A stretch of 62,189 bases of DNA from Elusimicrobiota bacterium (GTDB lineage Bacteria; Elusimicrobiota; Elusimicrobia; Elusimicrobiales; UBA9959): NCBI GenBank assembly GCA_009773155.1, contig WOVA01000010.1:1-62189 (forward strand), written 5' to 3'. Shown one piece after another: positions 25,355-32,247 of the stretch. The notes under the pieces were generated by a model that had not been told where the DNA came from, did no database searches, and saw only the letters and a program-made list of their open reading frames with translations. Positions within the stretch are counted from its first letter, which is position 1. Each line of letters begins with the position of its first letter. The translations under genes were made by a program, and so were the position numbers.

Positions 25355-25976
25355 CCCGGCTTTTCTTGCCGCGGCGCTGTTCTTCTGGGCCGCGCCGGTA
25401 TTTTCACAAGACGCTTCAACGGCGCCGGCGCGGCCGCAGGGCTCGCTGCGGCTGAACCTGGTCACCGACACGGAAGGCTCCAGGATGGGGCTGGATTATT
25501 CGCTGCGCTGGGATTTCCGCGACCTGGCCGGCATAAACCCCTTCTCCCTTAAAGGCTACGGCAGGCTCAATCCTTTCTCGGGCTGGAATATCTACGACAA
25601 TACCCGCTGGCGCTTCTACGGCGTCAGCGTGAACCCCTGGCGCGCGGTGGTAAGCCGGCGCAGGCCGGACATCTCCGGCGGCAGCCCGGCCGCGGACGGC
25701 GGCGCCGCCGGCGGGAACGGGAACGGCAAAAGGGAGGAGGGCCGCAGGGTCTGGAAATTGTCGCTCAGCCCGCTGCTGGACGATCTGCGGGAGAACCTCG
25801 ACGAAGACCTGCGCCGCGCGCTGCTCGACGCGGCGCTGGACCCGGTCTCCGGCGACTGGGGAGCCGTGCCGCGCGAGGGAAAGAAAGCCTTCATGAGGGA
25901 CGTCCTGTCCCTCCAGGTCTGGGAGCTGCCGCTCCTGGGCCAGCCGAAAAAAGGAATAACGTATATAGCGGAGTGA
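25326..25976 (+). CDS. exported protein of unknown function
   Basis: The only credible start is TTG 25326, which overlaps the lipoprotein gene by 29 bp and gives a proper signal peptide (KKVSSPAFLAAALFFWAAPVFSQ at residues 6-28). The 216-residue product then has a beta-like segment (SLRLNLVTDTEGSRMGLDYS), a Gly/Asn-rich linker (~120-138) and a charged helical C-terminal part (LLDDLRENLDEDLRR). I know no family for it. It is probably periplasmic and may partner with the lipoprotein encoded upstream. Its stop and that of the convergent gene share the palindrome TGATCA. Confidence 0.6.
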   Translation: MSVIPKKVSSPAFLAAALFFWAAPVFSQDASTAPARPQGSLRLNLVTDTEGSRMGLDYSLRWDFRDLAGINPFSLKGYGRLNPFSGWNIYDNTRWRFYGVSVNPWRAVVSRRRPDISGGSPAADGGAAGGNGNGKREEGRRVWKLSLSPLLDDLRENLDEDLRRALLDAALDPVSGDWGAVPREGKKAFMRDVLSLQVWELPLLGQPKKGITYIAE

Positions 25977-28916
25977 TCAGGGCAGCGCCGCCAGGCCCCT
26001 GCCGGACCAGCCGTCTATCCTGATGTCCAGCGGCCGCTCCAGCCGCAGGTGCCGCACGTGCGCGGTCTCGCCGGCCGGCGGCTGGGACCCGAGCCAGTCC
26101 CAGTTTATCTCCCCGTCCCCGCGGAAGGAATTTATCGTCAGGTAGCCCAGCCCCAGCGACGTCACGTTGTGGAAGAAATGGGTGCCGTACGACGGGTCCA
26201 CTGAAAAATCCCCGTAGCTGGCCTCCACTATCACGCGCGAGCCGGAGATCTGGTGCCAGCTGACCGGCACGCCCAGGTACGGGTCGCTGGAGCCCCAGCG
26301 GCCCGGTCCGATGAGCAGGTAAGGCCGGCCCTCGTCCTGCAGCAGGCGGTTGAGCCCGTTGATCTGTTCGGCTATCTCGCGAGTTTTCGCCGGCGAGAAG
26401 GTCTCCGGCTTGACGTAGACTATGTCGCGCACGTCCCTGACCTCGCCGTTGCCCAGCGCGGCCCCGCTGCTGCAGATCACCTTTTCCGGCGCCACGCCCG
26501 ACATGTCCACCCTGCGCGCCGCCGTGCGCGAGACCATCGGCCTCATCTGCAGGATGAAGAAATCGGCGCGGCCGGTCTCCGGGTCCCGCGTGCCCGCGAA
26601 CTCCATCTCGATATTGCCGCCCATCGCCTCCCGGCCGAGGTCCGAAAGCTCGGCCAGCAGGGCCGACAGCGGCATGACCTCGCTTTTGAGCACCGGCGCG
26701 AAGGTGACCAGCTTTGGGCCGTCGGCGGCGACGCTGTCCACGACCGCGTCGTTCTCGCGCGAATAGGTCGAGCCCACCAGCTCCAGCGTGCCGTCGGCGG
26801 CCGCCGCGTCCAGCCCGAACACCGCCAGGTCCGGTTCCTTCTCGTAGGTGAACGAGGAGCCGGCCTTTTTGAGGTCCAGCGCCGCGAACTTCTTCTGCGA
26901 GTTGCCCAGGAAGTCCTTTATCGTGGAGAACTGGTGCAGGTTGCGCGGGTGCGCCGGCGAGAAGCGCAGGGCGTTGTGGCCCTCGACTATCGTCTTACCC
27001 AGCCCCAGCGCGACGTGGGCTATGGGCTCCTCGGCCTCCAGCGGCGGCACGGGGTAATAATTGTACGACTGCACCACGCCGGCGAAATCGGGGTAATGCC
27101 GGCCGCCCTCCGGGTGCGCGCGGCCCACCACCTTCTGGATGATGACGGCCATCTTCTCCTCGTCGGGCAGGTGCGGCGAGAAACGGCGGTAGGCGCGCGC
27201 CTCGCGCGAGAAGGTGGAGGCGTAGACGTACTTGATGGCGCGGCGGAGCTGCTCCAGCCGGACCCCCGGGTCCGGGTGGTTGCTGGCCAGCATGTAGGTC
27301 TTGTAAATACCCGCGAAGGGCTGCGTCTTGGAGTCCTCCAGCAGGGATGAAGACCGCACGGCTATTGGCCCGTCTATGGCGGCGACGATCGCTTTGAGGT
27401 CCTCTATCAGGAAGTCGGGCAGTTTCGCGGCTTCGAAGAGCTGCGCCACCCGCTCGTTGGAGTGCGTCTCGCTGAGCTGGGCGTCCAGGCCGTTCTGCTC
27501 CATGAAGAAGTCGAAGACGTCGGTGGCCAGCACTATCGTGTTGGGCGTCTGCACGCTGACTTCCGGGAACTTCTCCCGGAAATCCTCGCGGCTGAGCAGG
27601 AAATCGACGAAGGCCAGGCCGCGCGCCTTGCCGCCTATGGAGCCGCTCCCTATCTTCACGAAAGGCGTGGAGCCGTCGAAGATCCTGCGGTCGAACTTCA
27701 GCACCGTGCCCAGTTGCGTGCGGTGGACGAACTGGTGCAGCGTCTCTATCAGGTATTTCCGCAGTTCCTCGCGGTCGCGGAACTCCGAGATCTTCTTGGG
27801 GCGGATGTGGTAGGCGATCTCGAACTCGGTGCGGGCGAAGAGCCACTTGGAGAAGTGGTTGCGCTCGGCGTGGTAGAGGATGGAATCCAGCGGCACGGCC
27901 TTGAGCAGCTTTATCATGCCCTGCAGGTCGGCCGCGCGGGCCAGCTCGTTGCCGTGCGGGTCCGAGAAGATGAAGTCGCCGAAGCCGAAATAGCGCAGGA
28001 TGAAGCCGCGCAGCTGCCGCCCCAGGTCCTTGGAGGCCTTGTGCAGGAAGGAGGCGCCCAGTTCGCCCGCCGCGCGCGACATCGCCGAGTTGGACGACTG
28101 GAGCAGGACCGGCATATCCGGGTCCTCCTCCTTGATGCGGCGGGCCAGGTTCAGGCCCGCCTCGGGCTCGCATTTCTCGCCGACCGGGTACTCTATGTCG
28201 CTGATGACGCCCAGCAGGTTGGTCCTGTACTTCGAGTAGATCTCCCAGGCCTCGTCGAAATTGTCGGCCAGCAGCACCTTGGGCCGCGCGCGCAGGCGCA
28301 GCAGCTTCTTGGACGGGTTGAGCTCGTCGGCCATCACGATCTGCGTCTGCTTCATCAGCTCGGAGTAGATGACGGGCAGGTAGGAGGAATAGAAGCGGAC
28401 ATTGTCCTCCACCAGCAGCACCGCCTGCACGCCCGCTTTCGAGTCGCTTTCGAAGTTGGCCGCGTCCTCCATAAGGTTGATGATGGCCGAAAAGATAGCC
28501 GTGTCGCCGTGCCAGAGGAAGACCCCGTCCACCAGCGTCCGCGTGGCCGGCGTGAGGTTGAGCACGTCCTGCATGTTGAAAGAGAGCAGCACTATGGGCA
28601 GCCCGGGGTGCTCTTCCTTTATGCCGTCCGCGAAATCGTTCATGTCCGTGTCGCCCAGCTGCACCATGGCGATGACCAGGTCGTAGTCCTCGGTGGCCAG
28701 CCGCAGCGAAGCCTTCTCCGCGGTCGAGACCCGGGTTATGCGCGGCGCCTCGGCCAATTCGCTGAACAGCGCCTCGGTCAGGCGTTCGTCGTCGGCTATC
28801 AGGAAGGAGTCGTAGAGCGAGGCCACCATCAGGATATGCTTTATCCTGCGGGGCATCAGCTGCTCGAAGCCCCTGAAAGCGAGGTCGTGTTCCGGGAGGT
28901 CCTTGCGCGGCGTCAT
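25977..28916 (-). CDS. receiver-domain / PEP-synthase-like (PPDK N-terminal) regulatory protein
   Basis: The 979-residue protein carries one degenerate receiver-like domain (~27-160), a second (~165-320, beginning AVLLVEDNVRFY), a linker, and then from ~415 a pyruvate phosphate dikinase/PEP synthase ATP-grasp domain. That domain shows SIGGKARGLAFVDFL, AVRSSSLLEDS with the ATP-binding Arg, and a late LIGPGRWGSSDP. The phosphohistidine and PEP-binding domains of a complete PEP synthase are missing, so it cannot run the normal reaction alone. Proteins of this layout occur in several phyla without a known role. Sensing or regulating a phosphotransfer step is plausible. A TAGAAT lies 9 nt before the ATG on the minus strand. 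It diverges from the phoB operon. Confidence 0.75.
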   Translation of the reverse strand: MTPRKDLPEHDLAFRGFEQLMPRRIKHILMVASLYDSFLIADDERLTEALFSELAEAPRITRVSTAEKASLRLATEDYDLVIAMVQLGDTDMNDFADGIKEEHPGLPIVLLSFNMQDVLNLTPATRTLVDGVFLWHGDTAIFSAIINLMEDAANFESDSKAGVQAVLLVEDNVRFYSSYLPVIYSELMKQTQIVMADELNPSKKLLRLRARPKVLLADNFDEAWEIYSKYRTNLLGVISDIEYPVGEKCEPEAGLNLARRIKEEDPDMPVLLQSSNSAMSRAAGELGASFLHKASKDLGRQLRGFILRYFGFGDFIFSDPHGNELARAADLQGMIKLLKAVPLDSILYHAERNHFSKWLFARTEFEIAYHIRPKKISEFRDREELRKYLIETLHQFVHRTQLGTVLKFDRRIFDGSTPFVKIGSGSIGGKARGLAFVDFLLSREDFREKFPEVSVQTPNTIVLATDVFDFFMEQNGLDAQLSETHSNERVAQLFEAAKLPDFLIEDLKAIVAAIDGPIAVRSSSLLEDSKTQPFAGIYKTYMLASNHPDPGVRLEQLRRAIKYVYASTFSREARAYRRFSPHLPDEEKMAVIIQKVVGRAHPEGGRHYPDFAGVVQSYNYYPVPPLEAEEPIAHVALGLGKTIVEGHNALRFSPAHPRNLHQFSTIKDFLGNSQKKFAALDLKKAGSSFTYEKEPDLAVFGLDAAAADGTLELVGSTYSRENDAVVDSVAADGPKLVTFAPVLKSEVMPLSALLAELSDLGREAMGGNIEMEFAGTRDPETGRADFFILQMRPMVSRTAARRVDMSGVAPEKVICSSGAALGNGEVRDVRDIVYVKPETFSPAKTREIAEQINGLNRLLQDEGRPYLLIGPGRWGSSDPYLGVPVSWHQISGSRVIVEASYGDFSVDPSYGTHFFHNVTSLGLGYLTINSFRGDGEINWDWLGSQPPAGETAHVRHLRLERPLDIRIDGWSGRGLAALP

Positions 28917-28964
28917 ATGGCCATAATTCTACAAAAATCGGCGGCCGGACCCGCGCGGCCACGT

Positions 28965-29020
28965 ATTTTGCCCGGATTTTACACGGGCTTCGCCGGGACT
29001 TTTCAGCCGGGCGCTAGGAT
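28965..29020 (+). promoter_or_regulatory. Pho box promoter A (phoB operon)
   Basis: Four cores at exact 11-nt spacing (28967 TTTGCC, 28978 TTTACA, 28989 TTCGCC, 29000 TTTTCA) are followed by a -10 TAGGAT at 29015-29020. The -10 starts 15 nt after the start of the last core, the same geometry as the six other sites in this island. PhoB binds 11-nt direct repeats that replace the -35 box in other bacteria. Confidence 0.8.
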
Positions 29021-29027
29021 ATAGAGG

Positions 29028-29057
29028 ATGAAAATGACGGAACGGAGGCAAAAATGA
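29028..29057 (+). CDS. possible 9-codon leader peptide
   Basis: ATG 29028 begins 8 nt after the Pho box A -10, so a transcript may start almost at the ATG. It reads MKMTERRQK and stops in an ATGA overlap with the 56-residue gene at 29054. It could couple translation to that gene. It may equally be chance. Confidence 0.25.
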   Translation: MKMTERRQK

Positions 29058-29224
29058 ACGACTCTTCCATACTCAAGACTTCCGCCGCGGCCCTGGCTTT
29101 CTTCCTGGGCCCGCTGGCCTGGGCCGACCCCTGGCACGAAAGCGAGACCGCTGAGGAGCCGGCCTCCGTGTCATCCGCCGCCGGGCCGGAGCCTTCCCTG
29201 GCGGGCCCGTCCTTGCCATCCTGA
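29054..29224 (+). CDS. small exported protein at the head of the phoB operon
   Basis: This 56-residue open frame begins at ATG 29054 with GGAGG 5 nt upstream and ends 25 bp before phoB. Residues 1-25 form a clear signal peptide (hydrophobic AAALAFFLGPLAWA, cleavage before DPW). The mature part of about 31 residues is acidic and rich in Ser, Pro and Glu. I know no family. It sits between the Pho box and phoB, so it should be made under phosphate starvation. It could be a periplasmic signal for PhoR or an envelope protein. Confidence 0.6.
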   Translation: MNDSSILKTSAAALAFFLGPLAWADPWHESETAEEPASVSSAAGPEPSLAGPSLPS

Positions 29225-29241
29225 GGGCGCGTTTGTATCAT
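29213..29241 (+). promoter_or_regulatory. candidate phoB-proximal promoter
   Basis: TTGCCA (29213-29218), a 17-nt spacer and TATCAT (29236-29241) end 8 nt before the phoB ATG. Transcription would begin at or next to the start codon. This would give basal, Pho-independent phoB expression. Confidence 0.5.
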
Positions 29242-29249
29242 ATCTACGG

Positions 29250-29933
29250 ATGCCGAAGAAGATACTCATAGTCGAGGACGAGCGGGACATCTCCCGCATG
29301 CTCGACTACAATCTGCGCAAAGACGGCTACGCTACGGCCGTTATAGAGGACGGTTCGCGCGCGGTCATGGCCGCCGCCAAAGAGCGGCCCGACCTGGTCC
29401 TGCTGGACATCATGCTGCCCGGGCTGGACGGGACCGAGGTTCTCAAGCGCCTGCGCGCCGACCAGAAGACCGCCTCCATCCCGGTCATAATGCTGACGGC
29501 GAAGTCCGAGGAGACCGACAAGATAGTCGGCCTGGAGCTGGGCGCCGACGACTATGTCACCAAGCCTTTCGCGATAAAAGAACTGCTCGCCAGGATAAAA
29601 GCCGTCCTGCGCCGCTCATCCGCGAAAGCGGCGGAGGAGTCGCGTTTCAGGGACGGCGGCCTGGAGGTAGATTTCGAACGGGTCCTTGTCGCCGTCAAAG
29701 GTAAGCCGGTGGAACTTACCGCCAAGGAATTCATCCTGTTGCGCGCGCTGGTCTCGGCCGGGGGAAAAGTTCTCTCCCGCGAGGATCTGCTGGAGAAGGC
29801 CTGGGGGATGGACGCATCGCTGGATATAGAGACCCGCACCGTCGATGTGCACATCGGGACGCTGCGCCGCAAGCTGAAGAACGAGGGCGCGCGCATAATC
29901 ACGGTCAAAAATTTCGGCTACCGCTTTGAATAG
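29250..29933 (+). CDS. phoB: PhoB-like OmpR-family response regulator
   Basis: The 227-residue protein has a complete receiver domain (acidic EDE, phosphoacceptor Asp in LLDIMLPG, KPF lysine) and an OmpR/PhoB winged-helix DNA-binding domain with ELTAKEFILLRAL, SREDLLEKAWG and the final NFGYRFE. It binds direct repeats as a dimer after phosphorylation by PhoR. The gene is followed 7 bp later by phoR and surrounded by phosphate genes, which supports the PhoB rather than another OmpR name. There is no Shine-Dalgarno sequence before the ATG, in line with the predicted leaderless start. Confidence 0.9.
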   Translation: MPKKILIVEDERDISRMLDYNLRKDGYATAVIEDGSRAVMAAAKERPDLVLLDIMLPGLDGTEVLKRLRADQKTASIPVIMLTAKSEETDKIVGLELGADDYVTKPFAIKELLARIKAVLRRSSAKAAEESRFRDGGLEVDFERVLVAVKGKPVELTAKEFILLRALVSAGGKVLSREDLLEKAWGMDASLDIETRTVDVHIGTLRRKLKNEGARIITVKNFGYRFE

Positions 29934-29940
29934 TTCCCGC

Positions 29941-31332
29941 ATGTTTAAAACCTTTAAGTTCCGCCTTGTCGCTTTTTACCTCGCGTTGGTCCTTTTCCCG
30001 CTGGGCCTGGCGGCCTGGCTGGCAGCCGGACACCTGCCGGCGGCGGCCATGGAGAACCTGCGGACCTCGCTGGCCGCGGCGGCCGGGGTTTCGCTGCTGC
30101 TCGGGCTCTGGCTGATACAGGTCCTCTCGGCGCCCTTCGGAGAGATAGTAGAGGCCTCCAAGCGCTTCGCCGCGGGGGACCTGGGCCACCGCGCGCGGGT
30201 AGCCGGCTACGGCGAACTTAAGAAGCTGGCCCAGACGCTCAACTCGATGGCGGAGGACCTTTCCCGCCGCATGGGCGAACTTGCCGCGCGCAAAGGCGAG
30301 CTGGAGGCCGTATTCGACAACATGTCCGAGGGGCTGATACTTACCGACGCCGGCGGCCGTATAAAGACGATGAACGCCGCGGCCGGCAGGCTCACCGGCG
30401 TAGAACCGGAAAAAGCGGAAGGCGGCCGCATCTCGGATATCTTCGGCGGGACCGGCTTCGACTCGGCCGTGACGGAGGCGCTGGCCTCAGGCAGGCCGGT
30501 CTCCAGGGAAACGGCCGCGGCTTTCCGGCAGCGATTCGAACTTGCCGTCAGCGCCGCGCCGGTGCTGCGGGACGGCTCCCCCGCCGCCTGCGTTCTGGTG
30601 GTCCACGACGTCGGCGAGCTTAAGAAGGCCGAACTCATACGCAGGGAGTTCGTCGCCAATGTCTCGCACGAGCTGAAAACCCCGCTCACGGCGATAAAAG
30701 GGAACATCGAAACCCTGATAGGCGGCGCGGTGGACGACAGGGAGCACCGCGGCGAGTTCATGGCGGCCGTCCTGCGGCAGGCTTCGCGGCTTGAGGGGCT
30801 GGTCGACGATTTGCTCAGGCTGTCCAGCCTCGAATCGGCCTCGGTGCGCCTGGAACTTTCGGAATTCCCGCTGCGCGCCCTGACCGAAGAGGTCCACCGG
30901 TCGCTGCTGCCGGCGTTCAAGAACAGGAAGGTCCTGTTTTCCGACGAGGTCCCGGAAGAGTTCCCGGTACGGGCCGACAGAAGAAAACTGGAGCAGGTCC
31001 TTTTCAACCTGCTCGACAACGCCTTCAAGTACACGCCCGACGGCGGCGGCGTGTCGGTCTCGGCCGCGGCGGAAGATGGCCTCGTACGCGTAAAGATATC
31101 CGACACCGGCCCCGGCATACCGGCGGAGTCGCTGCCGCGCATCTTCGAGCGGTTTTACCGCGTCGACCAGGGCCGCTCGCGCGACCTCGGCGGCACCGGC
31201 CTCGGCCTTTCCATCGTCAGGCACGCGGTGGAACTGCACGGCGGCTCCGTGGGCGTTGAGTCCGAGGAAGGCCGCGGCTCCCGCTTCTGGTTCACTCTGC
31301 CGGCATGCGCCGGCGAAGAAAGCTGCTTATGA
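29941..31332 (+). CDS. phoR: PhoR-like sensor histidine kinase
   Basis: The 463-residue protein has two membrane helices close together (~12-32 and 42-65) with a very short periplasmic loop, a HAMP segment, a PAS domain (~125-225), and HisKA with the acceptor in VSHELKTPLTAIKG. The HATPase domain shows NLLDNAFKYT, DTGPGIP and GTGLGLSIV. PhoR kinases phosphorylate PhoB when phosphate is scarce and are held off by PstSCAB and PhoU when it is plentiful. The short loop agrees with sensing through the transporter rather than direct ligand binding. I chose ATG 29941; a TTG at 29926 overlapping phoB would add five residues. The stop overlaps the next ATG (ATGA). Confidence 0.9.
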   Translation: MFKTFKFRLVAFYLALVLFPLGLAAWLAAGHLPAAAMENLRTSLAAAAGVSLLLGLWLIQVLSAPFGEIVEASKRFAAGDLGHRARVAGYGELKKLAQTLNSMAEDLSRRMGELAARKGELEAVFDNMSEGLILTDAGGRIKTMNAAAGRLTGVEPEKAEGGRISDIFGGTGFDSAVTEALASGRPVSRETAAAFRQRFELAVSAAPVLRDGSPAACVLVVHDVGELKKAELIRREFVANVSHELKTPLTAIKGNIETLIGGAVDDREHRGEFMAAVLRQASRLEGLVDDLLRLSSLESASVRLELSEFPLRALTEEVHRSLLPAFKNRKVLFSDEVPEEFPVRADRRKLEQVLFNLLDNAFKYTPDGGGVSVSAAAEDGLVRVKISDTGPGIPAESLPRIFERFYRVDQGRSRDLGGTGLGLSIVRHAVELHGGSVGVESEEGRGSRFWFTLPACAGEESCL

Positions 31333-32159
31333 AAGAATTCATGACTTCTTATATCTGCGAGATGCTCCGGGTCGCCGACCCCGCGCAGGTTGAGATCGAG
31401 GCCAAGAAGAAGCTCTCTCCGGCCACCGCGGAGAATCTGCGCAGGTATTTATCCCGGAAAAAAAAGGTGAGGCGTATAAAATCCGCCTCTTTCATGGATC
31501 AGTTTCTTGACACCTCGGATTTCGACATATTCCGCTCGGGGGCCAGCCTGCGCATCAGGTACAAGGGCGACGGCTCCAATGTCTATCTGCAGTATAAGGG
31601 ACGCGGTTTTACCCATAAAGGCATTCTTTTTCGTTCTGAGTTTTCCTCCGGCCGCATAAAGGGGCTGGTAAAGGAGGAGAGCCTGCACGATATGATACGT
31701 TTCGCCGCCGGGGGTCTGCGGAAAATCATGGCGAAGTTCGTACCGGTCCCGATGAGGAAGGTTCTGTGGGCGCATCTCGGCCCGGCCATCATAGCGCGGG
31801 TTACCGCCGCTCCCGTCATATGTTTCTACCGCAAGGAGAAATACCTGGTCAAAACGGGCGGGGCTTATCTGGAGCCGTCGCTGGACCATATAAGCGCCTT
31901 CCGTATCAACGAGGGCTCTTTCCATTCCGTCTCTAATTTCTGGGAATATGAGAACGAGATCAAGAGCGAGGGCAAGGACCTTGCCGGCAAACTGGAGAGA
32001 ATAAGGGATCTCCTGGAATTCGATTCCAGGCTTGCGGAAAAGTTCCCGCTCTACCCGGAGGTAATGGATAAGTATCACAGGGTGCTGAGCTGCTTTATGC
32101 GTGTTCATCCTCCGTCACGCCGGAAATTGCGCGGAACCGTCCCCCTGCTGCCGTTCTGA
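31329..32159 (+). CDS. CYTH/VTC-like triphosphate-tunnel protein
   Basis: The 276-residue protein carries the ExExK signature of triphosphate-tunnel enzymes (VEIEAKKKL, residue ~20). Charged beta-strand motifs follow: LRIRYKG, VYLQYKGRG, FRSEF and YENEIKS. Members of this fold include thiamine triphosphatase, inorganic triphosphatases and the VTC4 polyphosphate polymerase of eukaryotes. The spacing here and the 276-residue length fit the VTC-like branch better than small CYTH proteins, but I cannot decide by eye. No membrane segment or CHAD domain is present. It is translationally coupled to phoR and precedes ppk. A role in polyphosphate or triphosphate metabolism under phosphate starvation is inferred from fold and context. 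Confidence 0.65.
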   Translation: MKEFMTSYICEMLRVADPAQVEIEAKKKLSPATAENLRRYLSRKKKVRRIKSASFMDQFLDTSDFDIFRSGASLRIRYKGDGSNVYLQYKGRGFTHKGILFRSEFSSGRIKGLVKEESLHDMIRFAAGGLRKIMAKFVPVPMRKVLWAHLGPAIIARVTAAPVICFYRKEKYLVKTGGAYLEPSLDHISAFRINEGSFHSVSNFWEYENEIKSEGKDLAGKLERIRDLLEFDSRLAEKFPLYPEVMDKYHRVLSCFMRVHPPSRRKLRGTVPLLPF

Positions 32160-32172
32160 ATCTCGTCACAGA

Positions 32173-32228
32173 GCCTTACCCGGTTTTTACGCCGCCTTCA
32201 AGCCGTCTTGAACTCTTCCTGTTACAAT
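32173..32228 (+). promoter_or_regulatory. Pho box promoter B (ppk)
   Basis: Cores CTTACC (32175), TTTACG (32186), TTCAAG (32197) and TTGAAC (32208) keep the 11-nt period. The -10 TACAAT is at 32223-32228, 15 nt after the last core start. The ppk ATG follows 19 nt later without a visible Shine-Dalgarno sequence. Confidence 0.78.
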
Positions 32229-32247
32229 CTGTTTCAGGCCCAATCTT

